Below, one piece after another: positions 8,736 through 20,900 of a stretch of 64,000 bases of DNA. The notes under the pieces were generated by a model that ran no database searches, was not told the DNA's origin, and was given only the letters and a program-made list of their open reading frames with translations. Both the position numbers and the translations under genes were made by a program. Position 1 is the first letter of the stretch. Each line of letters opens with the position of its first letter. The DNA lies in the NCBI GenBank assembly GCA_002786385.1, contig PGCN01000025.1, positions 186,001-250,000 on the forward strand, given 5' to 3'. Source of the stretch: Flavobacterium sp. FEMGT703F (GTDB lineage Bacteria > Bacteroidota > Bacteroidia > Flavobacteriales > Flavobacteriaceae).

Positions 8736-11027
8736 TTATCGAATAATCATTACTTTTTTAACCGTGGTTTCCGAAGCATCTTCGGCGGCGATAAAAATCA
8801 TGTAAACGCCGGAGGCTACTTTGTATTTTCCGAAAGCGGTAGTGTCCCATTCGATGGTGCCGCCGGTTGAAGTGGTTTCGTATACTAAGCTTCCCTCGAT
8901 ATCGGTAATTTTAATATTGGCACCCGAGGTTAAACCCGCAATTTTCACGGTCCCAACAAATTCAGGGCGTACAGGATTAGGGTAAACATAAACATCCTTT
9001 AAGTTGTCGGCCGGTTTGGTGGCTGTACCTTGAAATGACACCATACCTCTGTCGGTAGCAAAGAAAACTTCTCCGGTTTCGGCATTGATGTCGATATCGT
9101 TGACAACATTACTGGGTAGGGGCGAATTGTCTGTGGTAAAATGATAAATGGTTTCTTGACCGTTTGGAGAAAAAAGAAAAACACCGGAATCGGCGGTGCC
9201 AATCCATTTTTCGTTCGAACCGTTAACGACGATGTCGGTGATGAATTGTTCGTACAAAAGCTCTTGCGCCAAATCGTTTTCCAAAATAATGATGGCGTTG
9301 GCTCGCATTTGTTCCGTACCATTGTAACTGCCCGTGCTGGGTAATACCCGTAATCCTTTATTGGTACCAATCCAAACTTGGTTTCGGTTGTCGATGGCAA
9401 TAGCCCTTACGTCTCTCGAGGGTAAATTTCCGGCTTCGGGGCCTTCGGTAATTTTTTTGAACTCGTTCACCGTTTCATTAAAAGCGATAACGCCATCGAG
9501 GTAAGTGGCCATCCATTTGGTGCCGGTTCTGTCGATGACTATTTTATTCATGTTGGCCGACGTGAAATTGTCCAAAATGCCTTCTAAATTATAAGATTGC
9601 CATTGTCCGCCACTTCGCAATACTTTCAATTGGTTTTTGATGTTGTTGTTGGTTACCCAAAGATTGCCTTGGCGGTCAAAAGCCGTCCCATTAATTCTGA
9701 CGCTAATATTGGATCCGTCTACCAAAGATTCCAAGCCACTGTTGGTTTGGTCATACAGCATGGTGGGAATGTCACTTTCAATTTTCAGTAAACCTCTGTG
9801 GTAGGAGCTCATGAAAACCTGATTTTCATTGGTGGGATTGACGGTGATTTTAGAGAGCGCTTGGGCGCCCAGTAAATCCGCGTAAGGAAGGTGAAGCCAA
9901 CCATTGGTTGCATTGTATTTTGAGATCTCAAATTGCGACGGATTATTGCCAAAATAAGTGTATGGGTTGTAAAAAATATCGTAACCACCATAAGTCACCC
10001 ACAGGTTTGACGATGAGGCGTCAATAGCAAAAAGTTTATTTTTTGTTGGCCCAGAAGGCATAATAAATTCGAAATTAGCAGGAGCGCTGACAGGTGCCGA
10101 TAATACGCCGTTTTCGTTTGTGCCTATGTAAATGGTATTGTTGATTACGGTAGCCGCAGTAAAAGTGACGGTTGGCGAAGTCACTTGACTGCTTTGAATG
10201 TGAGCCACGGTATTTAATCCTGTATTGATAATATAAACGTGATTGACAGAAGCTGCGATGAGATAGTCGTTAGTTGCTCTGAAGTCGATGCAAGCCTCAC
10301 CAATGTTTGCCACTTCAATAAAACCGCCGTTGTGTTTGTAGATTTTATTGTTAGTACTGTAAAGAAATAATTGGTTGTTAAAGGTTGTTATGCCAAACCA
10401 ATAGCCACCGTCGAAGGATGTCCACTGTGCAAAGTCAATTAGGTTCGGATTTGATAAATTTGCTTTTAGGATGCCGTTCAGTTGTGTAACGGCATAAATT
10501 TCTCCGTTGAGAACAGCCGTTTGGAAAACTTTGATTTCTTGCCCGTTTGGTCCAATAAAATAGGTATCGCCAAATTCGAGAGTTGCCAATTTATATTGTA
10601 CAATACCAAAATCACAAGAGAGGTATAAAATGCCTTCGTGTTCGGTAAAGTGGTTGATTTTTTTGATATTGGCCGGAAGATTTTTGTTGATTATATCGAC
10701 CACATTCAACATACTGCCGTCTATGTCATTGATAACAATCATCAATCCGCTTTCGTAGCCGACTACAGTTTTTTGAAAAGCATCACTGTGGTGTATAGTT
10801 GAGATGGTTTTCCCGGATAAGCCATCGATGGTATTGATGGTTTGAATGTTGTTGGAAACAGTGTTTTTGGTAAACAATGCGTTTTCCGAAGCGGCATAAA
10901 CTTTCGTGGCCGATTCAGAAAGGTCTTTGATTTGGTTGTATGAAAAATACCCTTTCCAATTTTGGTTTTGTTGTGACCAACTCCATTGGAATATAAAGAG
11001 CAATACGTAAAAAAGGCATTTTTTCAT
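8736..11027 (-). CDS. porZ: PorZ-like beta-propeller protein with T9SS sorting domain
   Basis: A 763-residue secreted protein. The signal peptide ends at about residue 18 (WSWSQ). Two beta-propeller regions follow, with repeated blocks such as WVTNNNIKNQL, KWMATYLDGVIAF, QVWIGTNKGLRV and KWIGTADSGVFLF of the two-component-regulator propeller type. The last ~85 residues are a type A T9SS C-terminal domain beginning VYVYPNPVRPE and ending KKVMIIR. This architecture, together with adjacency to recO, matches PorZ, the surface component of the type IX attachment complex that delivers anionic LPS in Porphyromonas. The name is an inference from architecture; a generic propeller surface protein is the alternative. 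A TATATTTG promoter element lies just upstream. Confidence 0.75.
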   Translation of the reverse strand: MKKCLFYVLLFIFQWSWSQQNQNWKGYFSYNQIKDLSESATKVYAASENALFTKNTVSNNIQTINTIDGLSGKTISTIHHSDAFQKTVVGYESGLMIVINDIDGSMLNVVDIINKNLPANIKKINHFTEHEGILYLSCDFGIVQYKLATLEFGDTYFIGPNGQEIKVFQTAVLNGEIYAVTQLNGILKANLSNPNLIDFAQWTSFDGGYWFGITTFNNQLFLYSTNNKIYKHNGGFIEVANIGEACIDFRATNDYLIAASVNHVYIINTGLNTVAHIQSSQVTSPTVTFTAATVINNTIYIGTNENGVLSAPVSAPANFEFIMPSGPTKNKLFAIDASSSNLWVTYGGYDIFYNPYTYFGNNPSQFEISKYNATNGWLHLPYADLLGAQALSKITVNPTNENQVFMSSYHRGLLKIESDIPTMLYDQTNSGLESLVDGSNISVRINGTAFDRQGNLWVTNNNIKNQLKVLRSGGQWQSYNLEGILDNFTSANMNKIVIDRTGTKWMATYLDGVIAFNETVNEFKKITEGPEAGNLPSRDVRAIAIDNRNQVWIGTNKGLRVLPSTGSYNGTEQMRANAIIILENDLAQELLYEQFITDIVVNGSNEKWIGTADSGVFLFSPNGQETIYHFTTDNSPLPSNVVNDIDINAETGEVFFATDRGMVSFQGTATKPADNLKDVYVYPNPVRPEFVGTVKIAGLTSGANIKITDIEGSLVYETTSTGGTIEWDTTAFGKYKVASGVYMIFIAAEDASETTVKKVMIIR

Positions 11028-11044
11028 CTAGCAGCAATTTGACA

Positions 11045-11052
11045 CAAATATA
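11045..11052 (-). promoter_or_regulatory. -7 promoter element for the porZ-like gene
   Basis: The minus strand reads TATATTTG, an exact TAnnTTTG match 18 bases before the start codon. Confidence 0.55.
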
Positions 11053-11088
11053 GTATAAACGAGAAAAATATCGATTTGGTATTTATGT

Positions 11089-11121
11089 CAAAAAAAAGGC
11101 CTTCGTTTCCGAAGGCTCTTT
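11089..11121. terminator. Intrinsic terminator after gdhA
   Basis: Stem GCCTTCG / CGAAGGC (11099-11105 with 11110-11116) with loop TTTC, followed on the minus strand by seven or more T residues. It ends the gdhA transcript about 75 bases after the stop codon. A shorter T-run on the plus side allows weak activity in the other direction. Confidence 0.88.
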
Positions 11122-11190
11122 TTGAAGTTTTTATTCCGCTGTCGCTCCATACAGTTCGGCAGTGGCCTTGAGTGGTTGGTTTTATTTGGT

Positions 11191-12648
<1,458 letters not shown>

Positions 12649-12763
12649 TTAAGGAACTTTGAATAAATTTATATTAAATGAGGTGTTTTAAAACTTTTAT
12701 TGCTTTTTTTCGTATATAAATCAACAAATTTTTATTTTATTTTAGAACTGAATGATGTTTTTA

Positions 12764-12771
12764 TATATTTG
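12764..12771 (+). promoter_or_regulatory. -7 promoter element for the outer-membrane-type gene at 12793
   Basis: TATATTTG matches TAnnTTTG exactly. Transcription would begin near 12778, which places the longer frame's start (12700) upstream of the promoter and supports initiation at 12793 or 12799. Confidence 0.55.
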
Positions 12772-12792
12772 TCGAGAATTGAACATATTAGT

Positions 12793-13581
12793 ATGCAAAT
12801 GCCCAAAAAATTTATCATAGCTTTAGTCTTGTTCTTTGCGTTTTCCAGTAATGCTATAGCCCAATTTGGTTTTTCACATGAGGTTGGTGTTATTTTGGGG
12901 CCGGTTGCCTTTCAGTCCGATTATGGTGAACGAAACGATTTTTCTACCAACACTGGAAATACTGGTTATGGGATTGGATTGATTCACTATTTAAACTTTT
13001 CTTACCGAGCTGACTGTAATTGTTACACACCGGAAACCTATTTTAACGATCATTTCAAATTAAGAAGTGAGCTGTCATACAATAAAACGGACTTGCAGCA
13101 TTTTGGGCGTTGGGTTGATCCCGACAAAACTTCTTTGTTTGCCAACCAGTTGAGAGGAATGCGTGGTAGTACTTCGGTGACTAATATTGGGATGCAATTG
13201 GAATATTTTCCTTTAAGTATCAGAGATTTTTCGTCTACCATTGGAGCTTGGGCACCTTTCATCAGTTTAGGAGGCCAGTTCAGTTTTTATGATCCTGAGG
13301 CTTATTCAACTTTAGGGCCATTGAATACACCAATTTCTACACCTATTAAATATTACAATGCTACCACAAACCAAGGGGGAACTGTTTGGTCTATTGTCGG
13401 TAGTGTTGGGACAAGATATAAGTTAACCGAGTTGTCTGACTTAATGGTTGATTTAAGAATGCAGTACTATTTTTCCAATTGGGTTGACGGGTTGAATCCG
13501 GATCCGGCGGTTTATGTTGAAAACAGAGCTAACGATTGGAATGTATGGTTGAACTTTGGTTACATCTATTACTTGCAATAG
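12793..13581 (+). CDS. THC0290_0291-like flavobacterial surface or outer-membrane protein
   Basis: A protein of about 262 residues with a signal peptide (KKFIIALVLFFAFSSNAIAQ) and a mature part rich in alternating aromatic and polar residues (FGFSHEVGVILGPVAF, HYLNFSYRADC, NVWLNFGYIYYLQ). This fits a small outer-membrane beta barrel. The terminal aromatic residue pattern and DYGERNDFSTNTGNTGYG resemble the flavobacterial family that I know as THC0290_0291, which has no assigned function. The frame opens at 12700, but promoter position and signal peptide place the start at 12793 (or 12799). It is divergent from gdhA and ends 8 bases from convergent hflX. Confidence 0.6.
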   Translation: MQMPKKFIIALVLFFAFSSNAIAQFGFSHEVGVILGPVAFQSDYGERNDFSTNTGNTGYGIGLIHYLNFSYRADCNCYTPETYFNDHFKLRSELSYNKTDLQHFGRWVDPDKTSLFANQLRGMRGSTSVTNIGMQLEYFPLSIRDFSSTIGAWAPFISLGGQFSFYDPEAYSTLGPLNTPISTPIKYYNATTNQGGTVWSIVGSVGTRYKLTELSDLMVDLRMQYYFSNWVDGLNPDPAVYVENRANDWNVWLNFGYIYYLQ

Positions 13582-13588
13582 GTCGCTT

Positions 13589-14809
13589 TTATTCTTCTAA
13601 AGCGTCTTTATAATCAGGATATAAAAATTTATTGTATGGGAATCGCGTTATGTGAATTTCTCTAACAGCTTCGTAAACTTTTTCTCTGAATTCTTCAAAA
13701 TTTTCTTTATTAGTAGCCGAGATGAAAAGCGCGTTTTTTTCACCCACATTGTGCATCCATGTGGTTTTCCATTCTTCCAAAGTGTAATGTTTGGTCGTTT
13801 TTTCGGTGATTAAATCATCAGCTTCTATTACCAAATGTTTGTAGGCATCAATTTTATTAAACACCATTATAGTTGGCTTGTCATTGCTTTTGATGTCTTG
13901 TAAAATTTGATTTACTGAGTCGATGTGTTCCTCAAAATCAGGATGTGAGATGTCTACAACATGCAGTAACAAATCCGCTTCTCTTACCTCGTCCAAAGTA
14001 CTTTTGAAAGATTCGATTAGCTGAGTTGGCAATTTTCGTATAAATCCCACGGTATCGGATAGTAAAAAAGGCAAATTTTTGATAACCACCTTACGAACGG
14101 TGGTGTCTAAGGTGGCGAAAAGCTTGTTTTCTACAAATACCTCGCTTTTACTGATGACGTTCATTAAGGTAGATTTACCAACATTGGTATAACCTACTAA
14201 AGCAACTCTTACCATTGCGCCACGGTTGCTTCTTTGTACCGCCATTTGTTTGTCGATGGTTTTGATTTTATCTTTTAACAATGCGATTCTGTCGCGCACA
14301 ATTCGGCGGTCGGTTTCTATTTCTGTTTCACCGGGACCACGCAATCCGATACCTCCTTTTTGACGCTCTAAGTGCGTCCACATTCCGGATAATCTCGGCA
14401 ATAAATATTGGCATTGCGCTAATTCTACTTGAGTACGCGCATAAGAGGTTTCAGCTCTTTGAGCAAAAATGTCTAAAATGAGATTGGTTCGGTCTAAAAT
14501 TTTACAATCTAAAATTTTAGAAAGATTTTTTTGTTGGGATGGTGATAATTCGTCGTCAAAAATGACGGTAGAGATAGTATTTTCCTTGATGTAAAGATTG
14601 ATTTCGTCAATTTTTCCGGTTCCCAAGAAGGTTTTCGGATTGGGTCTTTCTAATTTTTGAGAAAATCGTTTAATAACTTCTCCTCCAGCGGTGAAAGTTA
14701 AGAATTCAAGTTCATCAAGGTATTCTTTTAATTTTTCTTCACTTTGGGTTTGAGTAATTATACCCACCAATACCGTGCGTTCAAAATTTATAATTTCTTT
14801 TTCTAACAT
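13589..14809 (-). CDS. hflX: GTPase HflX
   Basis: A ribosome-associated GTPase of 406 residues (409 if the ATG at 14818 is used). The N-terminal HflX domain contains ERPNPKTFLGTGKIDEI and the coiled-coil linker has GPGETEIETDRR. The G domain shows G1 GYTNVGKSTL (about residues 205-214), G3 DTVGFIRKLP, and G4 NKID. In other bacteria HflX splits stalled ribosomes after heat stress. The start at 14809 is preferred because the putative -7 element at 14827-14834 leaves almost no leader for the upstream ATG. Confidence 0.95.
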   Translation of the reverse strand: MLEKEIINFERTVLVGIITQTQSEEKLKEYLDELEFLTFTAGGEVIKRFSQKLERPNPKTFLGTGKIDEINLYIKENTISTVIFDDELSPSQQKNLSKILDCKILDRTNLILDIFAQRAETSYARTQVELAQCQYLLPRLSGMWTHLERQKGGIGLRGPGETEIETDRRIVRDRIALLKDKIKTIDKQMAVQRSNRGAMVRVALVGYTNVGKSTLMNVISKSEVFVENKLFATLDTTVRKVVIKNLPFLLSDTVGFIRKLPTQLIESFKSTLDEVREADLLLHVVDISHPDFEEHIDSVNQILQDIKSNDKPTIMVFNKIDAYKHLVIEADDLITEKTTKHYTLEEWKTTWMHNVGEKNALFISATNKENFEEFREKVYEAVREIHITRFPYNKFLYPDYKDALEE

Positions 14810-14826
14810 TATCTTCAATTGAATTA

Positions 14827-14834
14827 CAAAAGTA
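14827..14834 (-). promoter_or_regulatory. -7 promoter element for hflX
   Basis: The minus strand reads TACTTTTG, an exact TAnnTTTG match about 18 bases before the start at 14809. Confidence 0.45.
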
Positions 14835-14941
14835 AGGATTACAAGCTAAACTTTAGGTAGAATTATTTTACTAAAACATAACATTAACTTGAATTATTGT
14901 TTCAAAAAAAAATTAAAAGGCATTTTTTTCATAATTTTTAC

Positions 14942-14949
14942 TAAATTTG
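14942..14949 (+). promoter_or_regulatory. -7 promoter element for the adhesin operon
   Basis: TAAATTTG matches TAnnTTTG and lies about 50 bases before the adhesin start. It would drive the adhesin, PorP/SprF and OmpA genes together, since no terminator is visible between them. Confidence 0.5.
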
Positions 14950-14998
14950 GAACTCAAATTCCAAAAAAACTCAATTAAACAACTAAAATTTTCATTTC

Positions 14999-17900
14999 AT
15001 GAAAAAAATTACATTACTAATTTTGTTGATGTTCTTTTCTGTCTTTGGCTACTCACAAATGGCTTTGGAAGGATTCGAATCAACAACCGGTCCGGATGCG
15101 CTTCCCTCTACCAACTGGACTTTAGGAACGGGAAACTGGGCCGTTTTTGACAACGGAGTAGGAACCGTTCAGCGATGGGGCATCAATTCAACAGTGGCCA
15201 CGCCACCAAACCCGCCTTTTGTTTATCAAGGTGCTAATGCAGCCTTTGTAAGTCGCGAATTTATCGGACAGGATAACACCTCCGAGGATTACTTGGCAAC
15301 ACCATTAGTGACCATTCCTACGAATGGTCAACTTCGTTTTTATACTCGAAGTTTTACCACAGGAAATCAAGGAACGCTTTATCAAATTAAGGTCGCTCCC
15401 GCTACTGCTTCACAAACCAATCCTGCAGCTTATACTTTAGTACAGCAATGGAATGAAACAACTTTAACGGCTACCTATAATATTTATGAAGAAAAAGTAG
15501 TGAGTCTTGCTGCTTATGCCGGGCAACAGGTATATGTTTCGTTTGTAAAAGTTTATACTCAACCGTTAGCTGTTTTAGACGGTGACCGTTGGTTGGTTGA
15601 CAATGTTAGTATTTTAGAACAATGTTTAGACCCAACCAATTTGGGCGCTAATGCAATTACACAAACCTCTGCTAACTTAACTTGGACCAACACCAGTGGG
15701 GCTAACTCATGGGAGATTGAAGTATTGCCTTTTGCCAATACCCCAACCGGAACCGGAGTAGTGTATAACGGATTTCCGCCTTATACTGCTACTGCTACGG
15801 CAACGGGTGTAGCCTTTACACCAACTACCAACTACAAATATTACGTTCGTGCTTTGTGTGCCAACGGAGCCAGCAGTCAATGGGTAGGGCCATTTGCGTT
15901 TTCTACTTCTTCACCGGGTTTGACTTGTGCTTCACCAATCGTTGTTACAACGCTTCCTTATAGTACTACGGATAATACCGGAAACTATGGTGATACTACC
16001 GATGCGGCTCAGCCGGCAGCTTGTGCCGGAACGGCAACCAATTATATGACTGGTAATGACGTGTTTTATTCGTTTACTCCAACAACTACCGGAGCTATCA
16101 GTGTTACAATGACTCCTACCGGGAACTGGTCTGGTATTTTTGTTTACCAGGGATGTGCCAACGTAGGTGTTAACTGTGTTGCCGGTGTGGCTAATACTGG
16201 GGGAGGAGTAAGATCTATTCCAAGTATCCCAGTTGTTGCAGGGCAAGAATACATTATTGTAATTTCAACTAATGCGACACCACAAACCATTGGATATACG
16301 CTCGTTATTCAAACGGTTAACTGTGCTATGCCAACAACTTTATCTGCTTCTGGAATTAGTCAAACTTCTGCTAACTTGAGTTGGGCTAACCCAGGTGGAG
16401 CTACTTCATGGGAAGTTGCTGTACAAACCGCTGGATCTCCAATTCCTGCTGGAGCAGGTGTACAAACCAATGTGAATACTAATTATCCTGCTGCTGGTTT
16501 AACCGTAAATACGGCATACCAATATTATGTAAGAGCGGACTGCGGAAACGGTACTTTCAGTGCTTGGGCAGGGCCATTCTTGTTTAATACTTTGTGTGCT
16601 CCTTTCAATGTGCCTTTCCAAGAAGGATTCAATAGTACTTCTACTACTGAAAACTGTTGGACTGTTCTTAATGTTAATGGTGATACTGATTTATGGAATA
16701 TGAATTACGCCACCACCCCATTTGAAGGTAACCAATGTGCTGCTATTACGACAGATTTTAATAATGGAGCTAATAACGATTGGTTGATTTCTCCGCAAAT
16801 CATTTTAACAGGTAACCAAAGGTTGAAATTTCACTACAGAGTTCAATCAACCGGTGAACCAAATGATTTCAGGGTAATGTTGTCAACCAACGGAACCAGC
16901 CCTGCTGATTTTACAAACACATTGCTTCCACTAGCAACCTATAGTAATACAACTTATGTTCAAAGTATAGTAAGTTTAGCTGGTTATACAGGCCCTGTTA
17001 ACATTGCATGGCATGTGCCGCAAGGAGGTTTAGACGGATGGAGATTGTTTATAGACAACGTAATTATAGAAGATTTACCATCTTGTCCTGAGCCAACTGC
17101 TTTAACCTCAAGTAATGTACTTTCAACATCTGCGACAGTTTCATGGGTTAACGGAAATACTGAAACTGCTTGGGAAGTAATTGCTTTACCATGTGGTTCT
17201 CCTGCTCCTACAGCTGCATCAGTTGGAGTAAATGTAACCACTTCGGGGACACACACTTTGACAGGTTTAAACCCAACCACCTGTTATGATGTTTATGTTA
17301 GAGCGGTATGTGCGGCTAACGATATCAGTCCTTGGACCGGTCCAACTACCTTTACTACTCAAGTGGCTCCTCCTGTTTGTGGTGGTCCTTACGTAGATGC
17401 CGGTGGTGCTAATGCGAATTATCCTAATAGTTCAGATTCGACAGTGACTATTTGTCCTACACCTGGCAATGTAGTTACCGTTACATTTACCTCCTTTAAC
17501 ACAGAGGCTAACTGGGATGCTTTATACGTTTTTGACGGAAACTCTATCAATGCACCTCAAATTGCCAGTACAAATCCAGCAGCCAACGTTCCCGGTGGAT
17601 TGGCAGGAGGTTTTTGGGGTACTACAATTCCTGGACCGTTTACATCATCAAGTACTGATGGATGTTTAACTTTCAGATTTAGAAGTGATACTTCTGTTAA
17701 CAATCCTGGATGGGTTGCTAATGTAACTTGTGATCCTGCACCAAATTGTGCTAAACCAACTGTATTAACAGCTACTCAAATTACAACAACTTCCGCTCTT
17801 TTGGGCTGGACAGAAGCCAGTGCTGATGTAACCCAATGGGAAGTGATTATTTTGCCTGCAGGTTCTCCTGTGCCGTTACCAAGTGCAACCGGAACTATAG

Positions 17901-20900
17901 TTTCAACCAATGGTGCCCTATTTAGCGGATTAAACCCTGGTACACAATATACTTTCTATGTTAGATCAATTTGTCCTACTTCAGGAACCAGTTTATGGTC
18001 TAACGGATTTAACTTCAATACATTATTAGCAAATGATGAGTGTCAAAATGCAATCTTTGCACCAGTTAACTCTTCAGCAGTATGTCAACAAGTAACTCCG
18101 GGATCATTAGCCGGAGCTACAGCCTCTGCTTCACCAGCTATCGCGCCATGTATTGGTACAGCCGATGATGATGTTTGGTATCAGTTTGTTGCTACGAACA
18201 GTTACTTAAATGTAGCTTTACAAAACGTTGTAGGTTCAACTACAAACTTGAACTTCGCTGCTTACTCTGGTCAATGTGGTACTCTAACACAATTCTTTTG
18301 TAGTGCGGCTAATTCATTGTCAGGTGTATTGAATAACTTGGTGGTTGGTAATACTTATTACATAAGAGTTTACTCTAATGCTGCTACTCCTCAAACATCA
18401 ACATTTAATTTATGTATTTCAACTCCTTCAACTTGTCCAACAGGTTCTACGGTTTGTAATTTGACAGATTATGCTAATACAACAGGAGTTACGAGTTTAG
18501 GGACTATAGGTTGTTTATCTACGTCACCAAATCCTGCCTACTTTACAATTCAAGTGGGCACTAGCGGAGCTATTAATTTTACTTTAACCCAATCAACACA
18601 ACCATCTGTTAATGGAGTTCCTGGACCACCAAACATTGACGTAGATTATGCTGCATGGGGACCTTTTACCAGTCAAGCTGCTGCTTGTGCATTCATCGGG
18701 TCATCAGCGCCATTTGCTGCGCCGGGAATTGGGGTGCCTGTTACACAACAAACAGGTTGTAGTTATTCTGCTGCTCCTACTGAAACATTAAATATTGCCA
18801 ATGCACAAGCAGGACAATTTTACATCATTTTAATTACTAACTTCTCCAATCAAGCAGGATTTATTACTCTAACACAGAATAATTTACCTGCTAATCCTAA
18901 TGATCCTCCTGCTCCTGGTGTAGGTACTACGGTTTGTTGTCCGGACGCTTATTTTACTTATAGCCCTGTGTCTTATTGTAAAGATCCGTCTACACCAAAT
19001 CCAATACCGGTGATAACTACCGGATCAGTAGCTGGAGTTTTCTCATTATCACCTTCTTCACCTACGGGATTAGTTTTTGCTAATACTGCAACCGGTGAAA
19101 TTGACTTGCAAGCCAGTGCGCCAGGAAATTATGTGATTACTAATACTGTGGCCGCAACTGCAAGCTGTGATGTCAAAGAGAAATCATTTACTATCAACAT
19201 CACTGCTCCTTCAACAGCTACTATTTCTTATGGAGCGGCATCATATTGTAAAAATATAAATACGCCTCAGTCAGTTACCGTTAATGGCACTGCTGGTGGT
19301 ACTTTCTCTGCCTCTCCAAATGGAGGTTTGAATATCAATGCCAATACAGGAGCTATCGATCCAAGTACAAGTGCACCTGGTATTTATACAGTAACCTACT
19401 CGTTGCCGGGGTCTGTGGTTTGTACCAATGTTAATCCAAGTACGCAAGTAGAAATTTTACCATTGCCAAATGTTGTTCAACCGGCTTCAGTACAAGCTTG
19501 TGATTCTTATACATTAACTACTTTGACTGTTGGTAATTATTTTACACAATCTCAATTAGGAGGATCAACCACACCAATTGATATAACTACTCCGTTAACT
19601 TCATCTCAAACAGTATATGTTTATGCTATAGATGGTAACGGTTGTTATAACGAAAAGTCTTTCAATGTAACGATTAATTCAGTTCCTACACCAACTTTCA
19701 CAGCAACACAATCTGACTGTGCAACAGCAACAGGAACAATTACAGTTAATTCTCCAACTTCTCAAGCGGGTACTACTCCAACTGACTTGTTCATATCTGA
19801 AGTGACTGACGAGAGCACAGGTTCTTTAACTTACATTGAAATCTTTAACGGAACCGGAGCTCCTAAAAACTTAGCCAGCTATAAATTAAGAATTTATACT
19901 ACGGTAACCGGAAATCCTTCTTGTGATTTGACTTTGTCAGGAACATTAAACAACAATGCAACACACGTTGTCGCTGTTGGGAGTAATGTTAACCAAGGAG
20001 GAGTAACACCAAATCAGGTTTTCGCTTCTTGCGGTGGGGTTAATGATAATGATAATATCAGATTGACAACTTCAGCAAATGCATTAGTTGATATTTGGGG
20101 AAGAACTGATGGTGTTTCTTTCACACCAGGTAATCAGGCTGGTTACACTTACAGAAGAAATACCAATGCTGTAGCTCCTAGTACTACTTGGAATTCTGCA
20201 GATTGGACTGCCATTGATCCGCAAAATTATACTAACGTAGGTTCTTATGTTAATTTTGTGAATAACTACGAGTATAGTATTGATGGTGGTACAACTTATC
20301 AATCATCTCCTGCTTTCACTGCTGTTGCCCCTGGCACACATGTTTTAGTAGTTAGAGATATTGCTACAGGATGTACTTCACAACCTATAGATATATTTGT
20401 AGCACCTACTAACCCAATTCCGGCAGTAACCACTTTTGATTACGGAATAGGTACTTTCTGTCAAGACGCAGCAAACCCTTCACCAAACACAAGTGCAACC
20501 GGATTTACAACAGGTGGAACTTTCTCAGAAGTTAATACAACAGGTTTAGTTATCGATCCTGTAACAGGTCAGATAAATTTAGCGGCTTCTACAGTTGGTT
20601 CACATACGGTTAGATATGAAGTGGCCTTTAATCCGGTAACTTGTCAAAGTGCAGGTTCAACTGATGTTACCATTCAAATTATTCAAGTAATTAATCCGAT
20701 TGTTGGATTCAGTTATAATACAACATCAATTTGTCAAAATGCACAACCATCTACGTTAACACCAACGTTAGATGCAGGATTCAGCACTTTTGCTCAATTC
20801 TCTGTAACGCCTTCAACGGGATTGTCAATCAATACTACAACAGGAGTTATTAACTTGGCAGCTTCAACGGCAGGTACTTATCAAATTGTTGTTGATGTAA

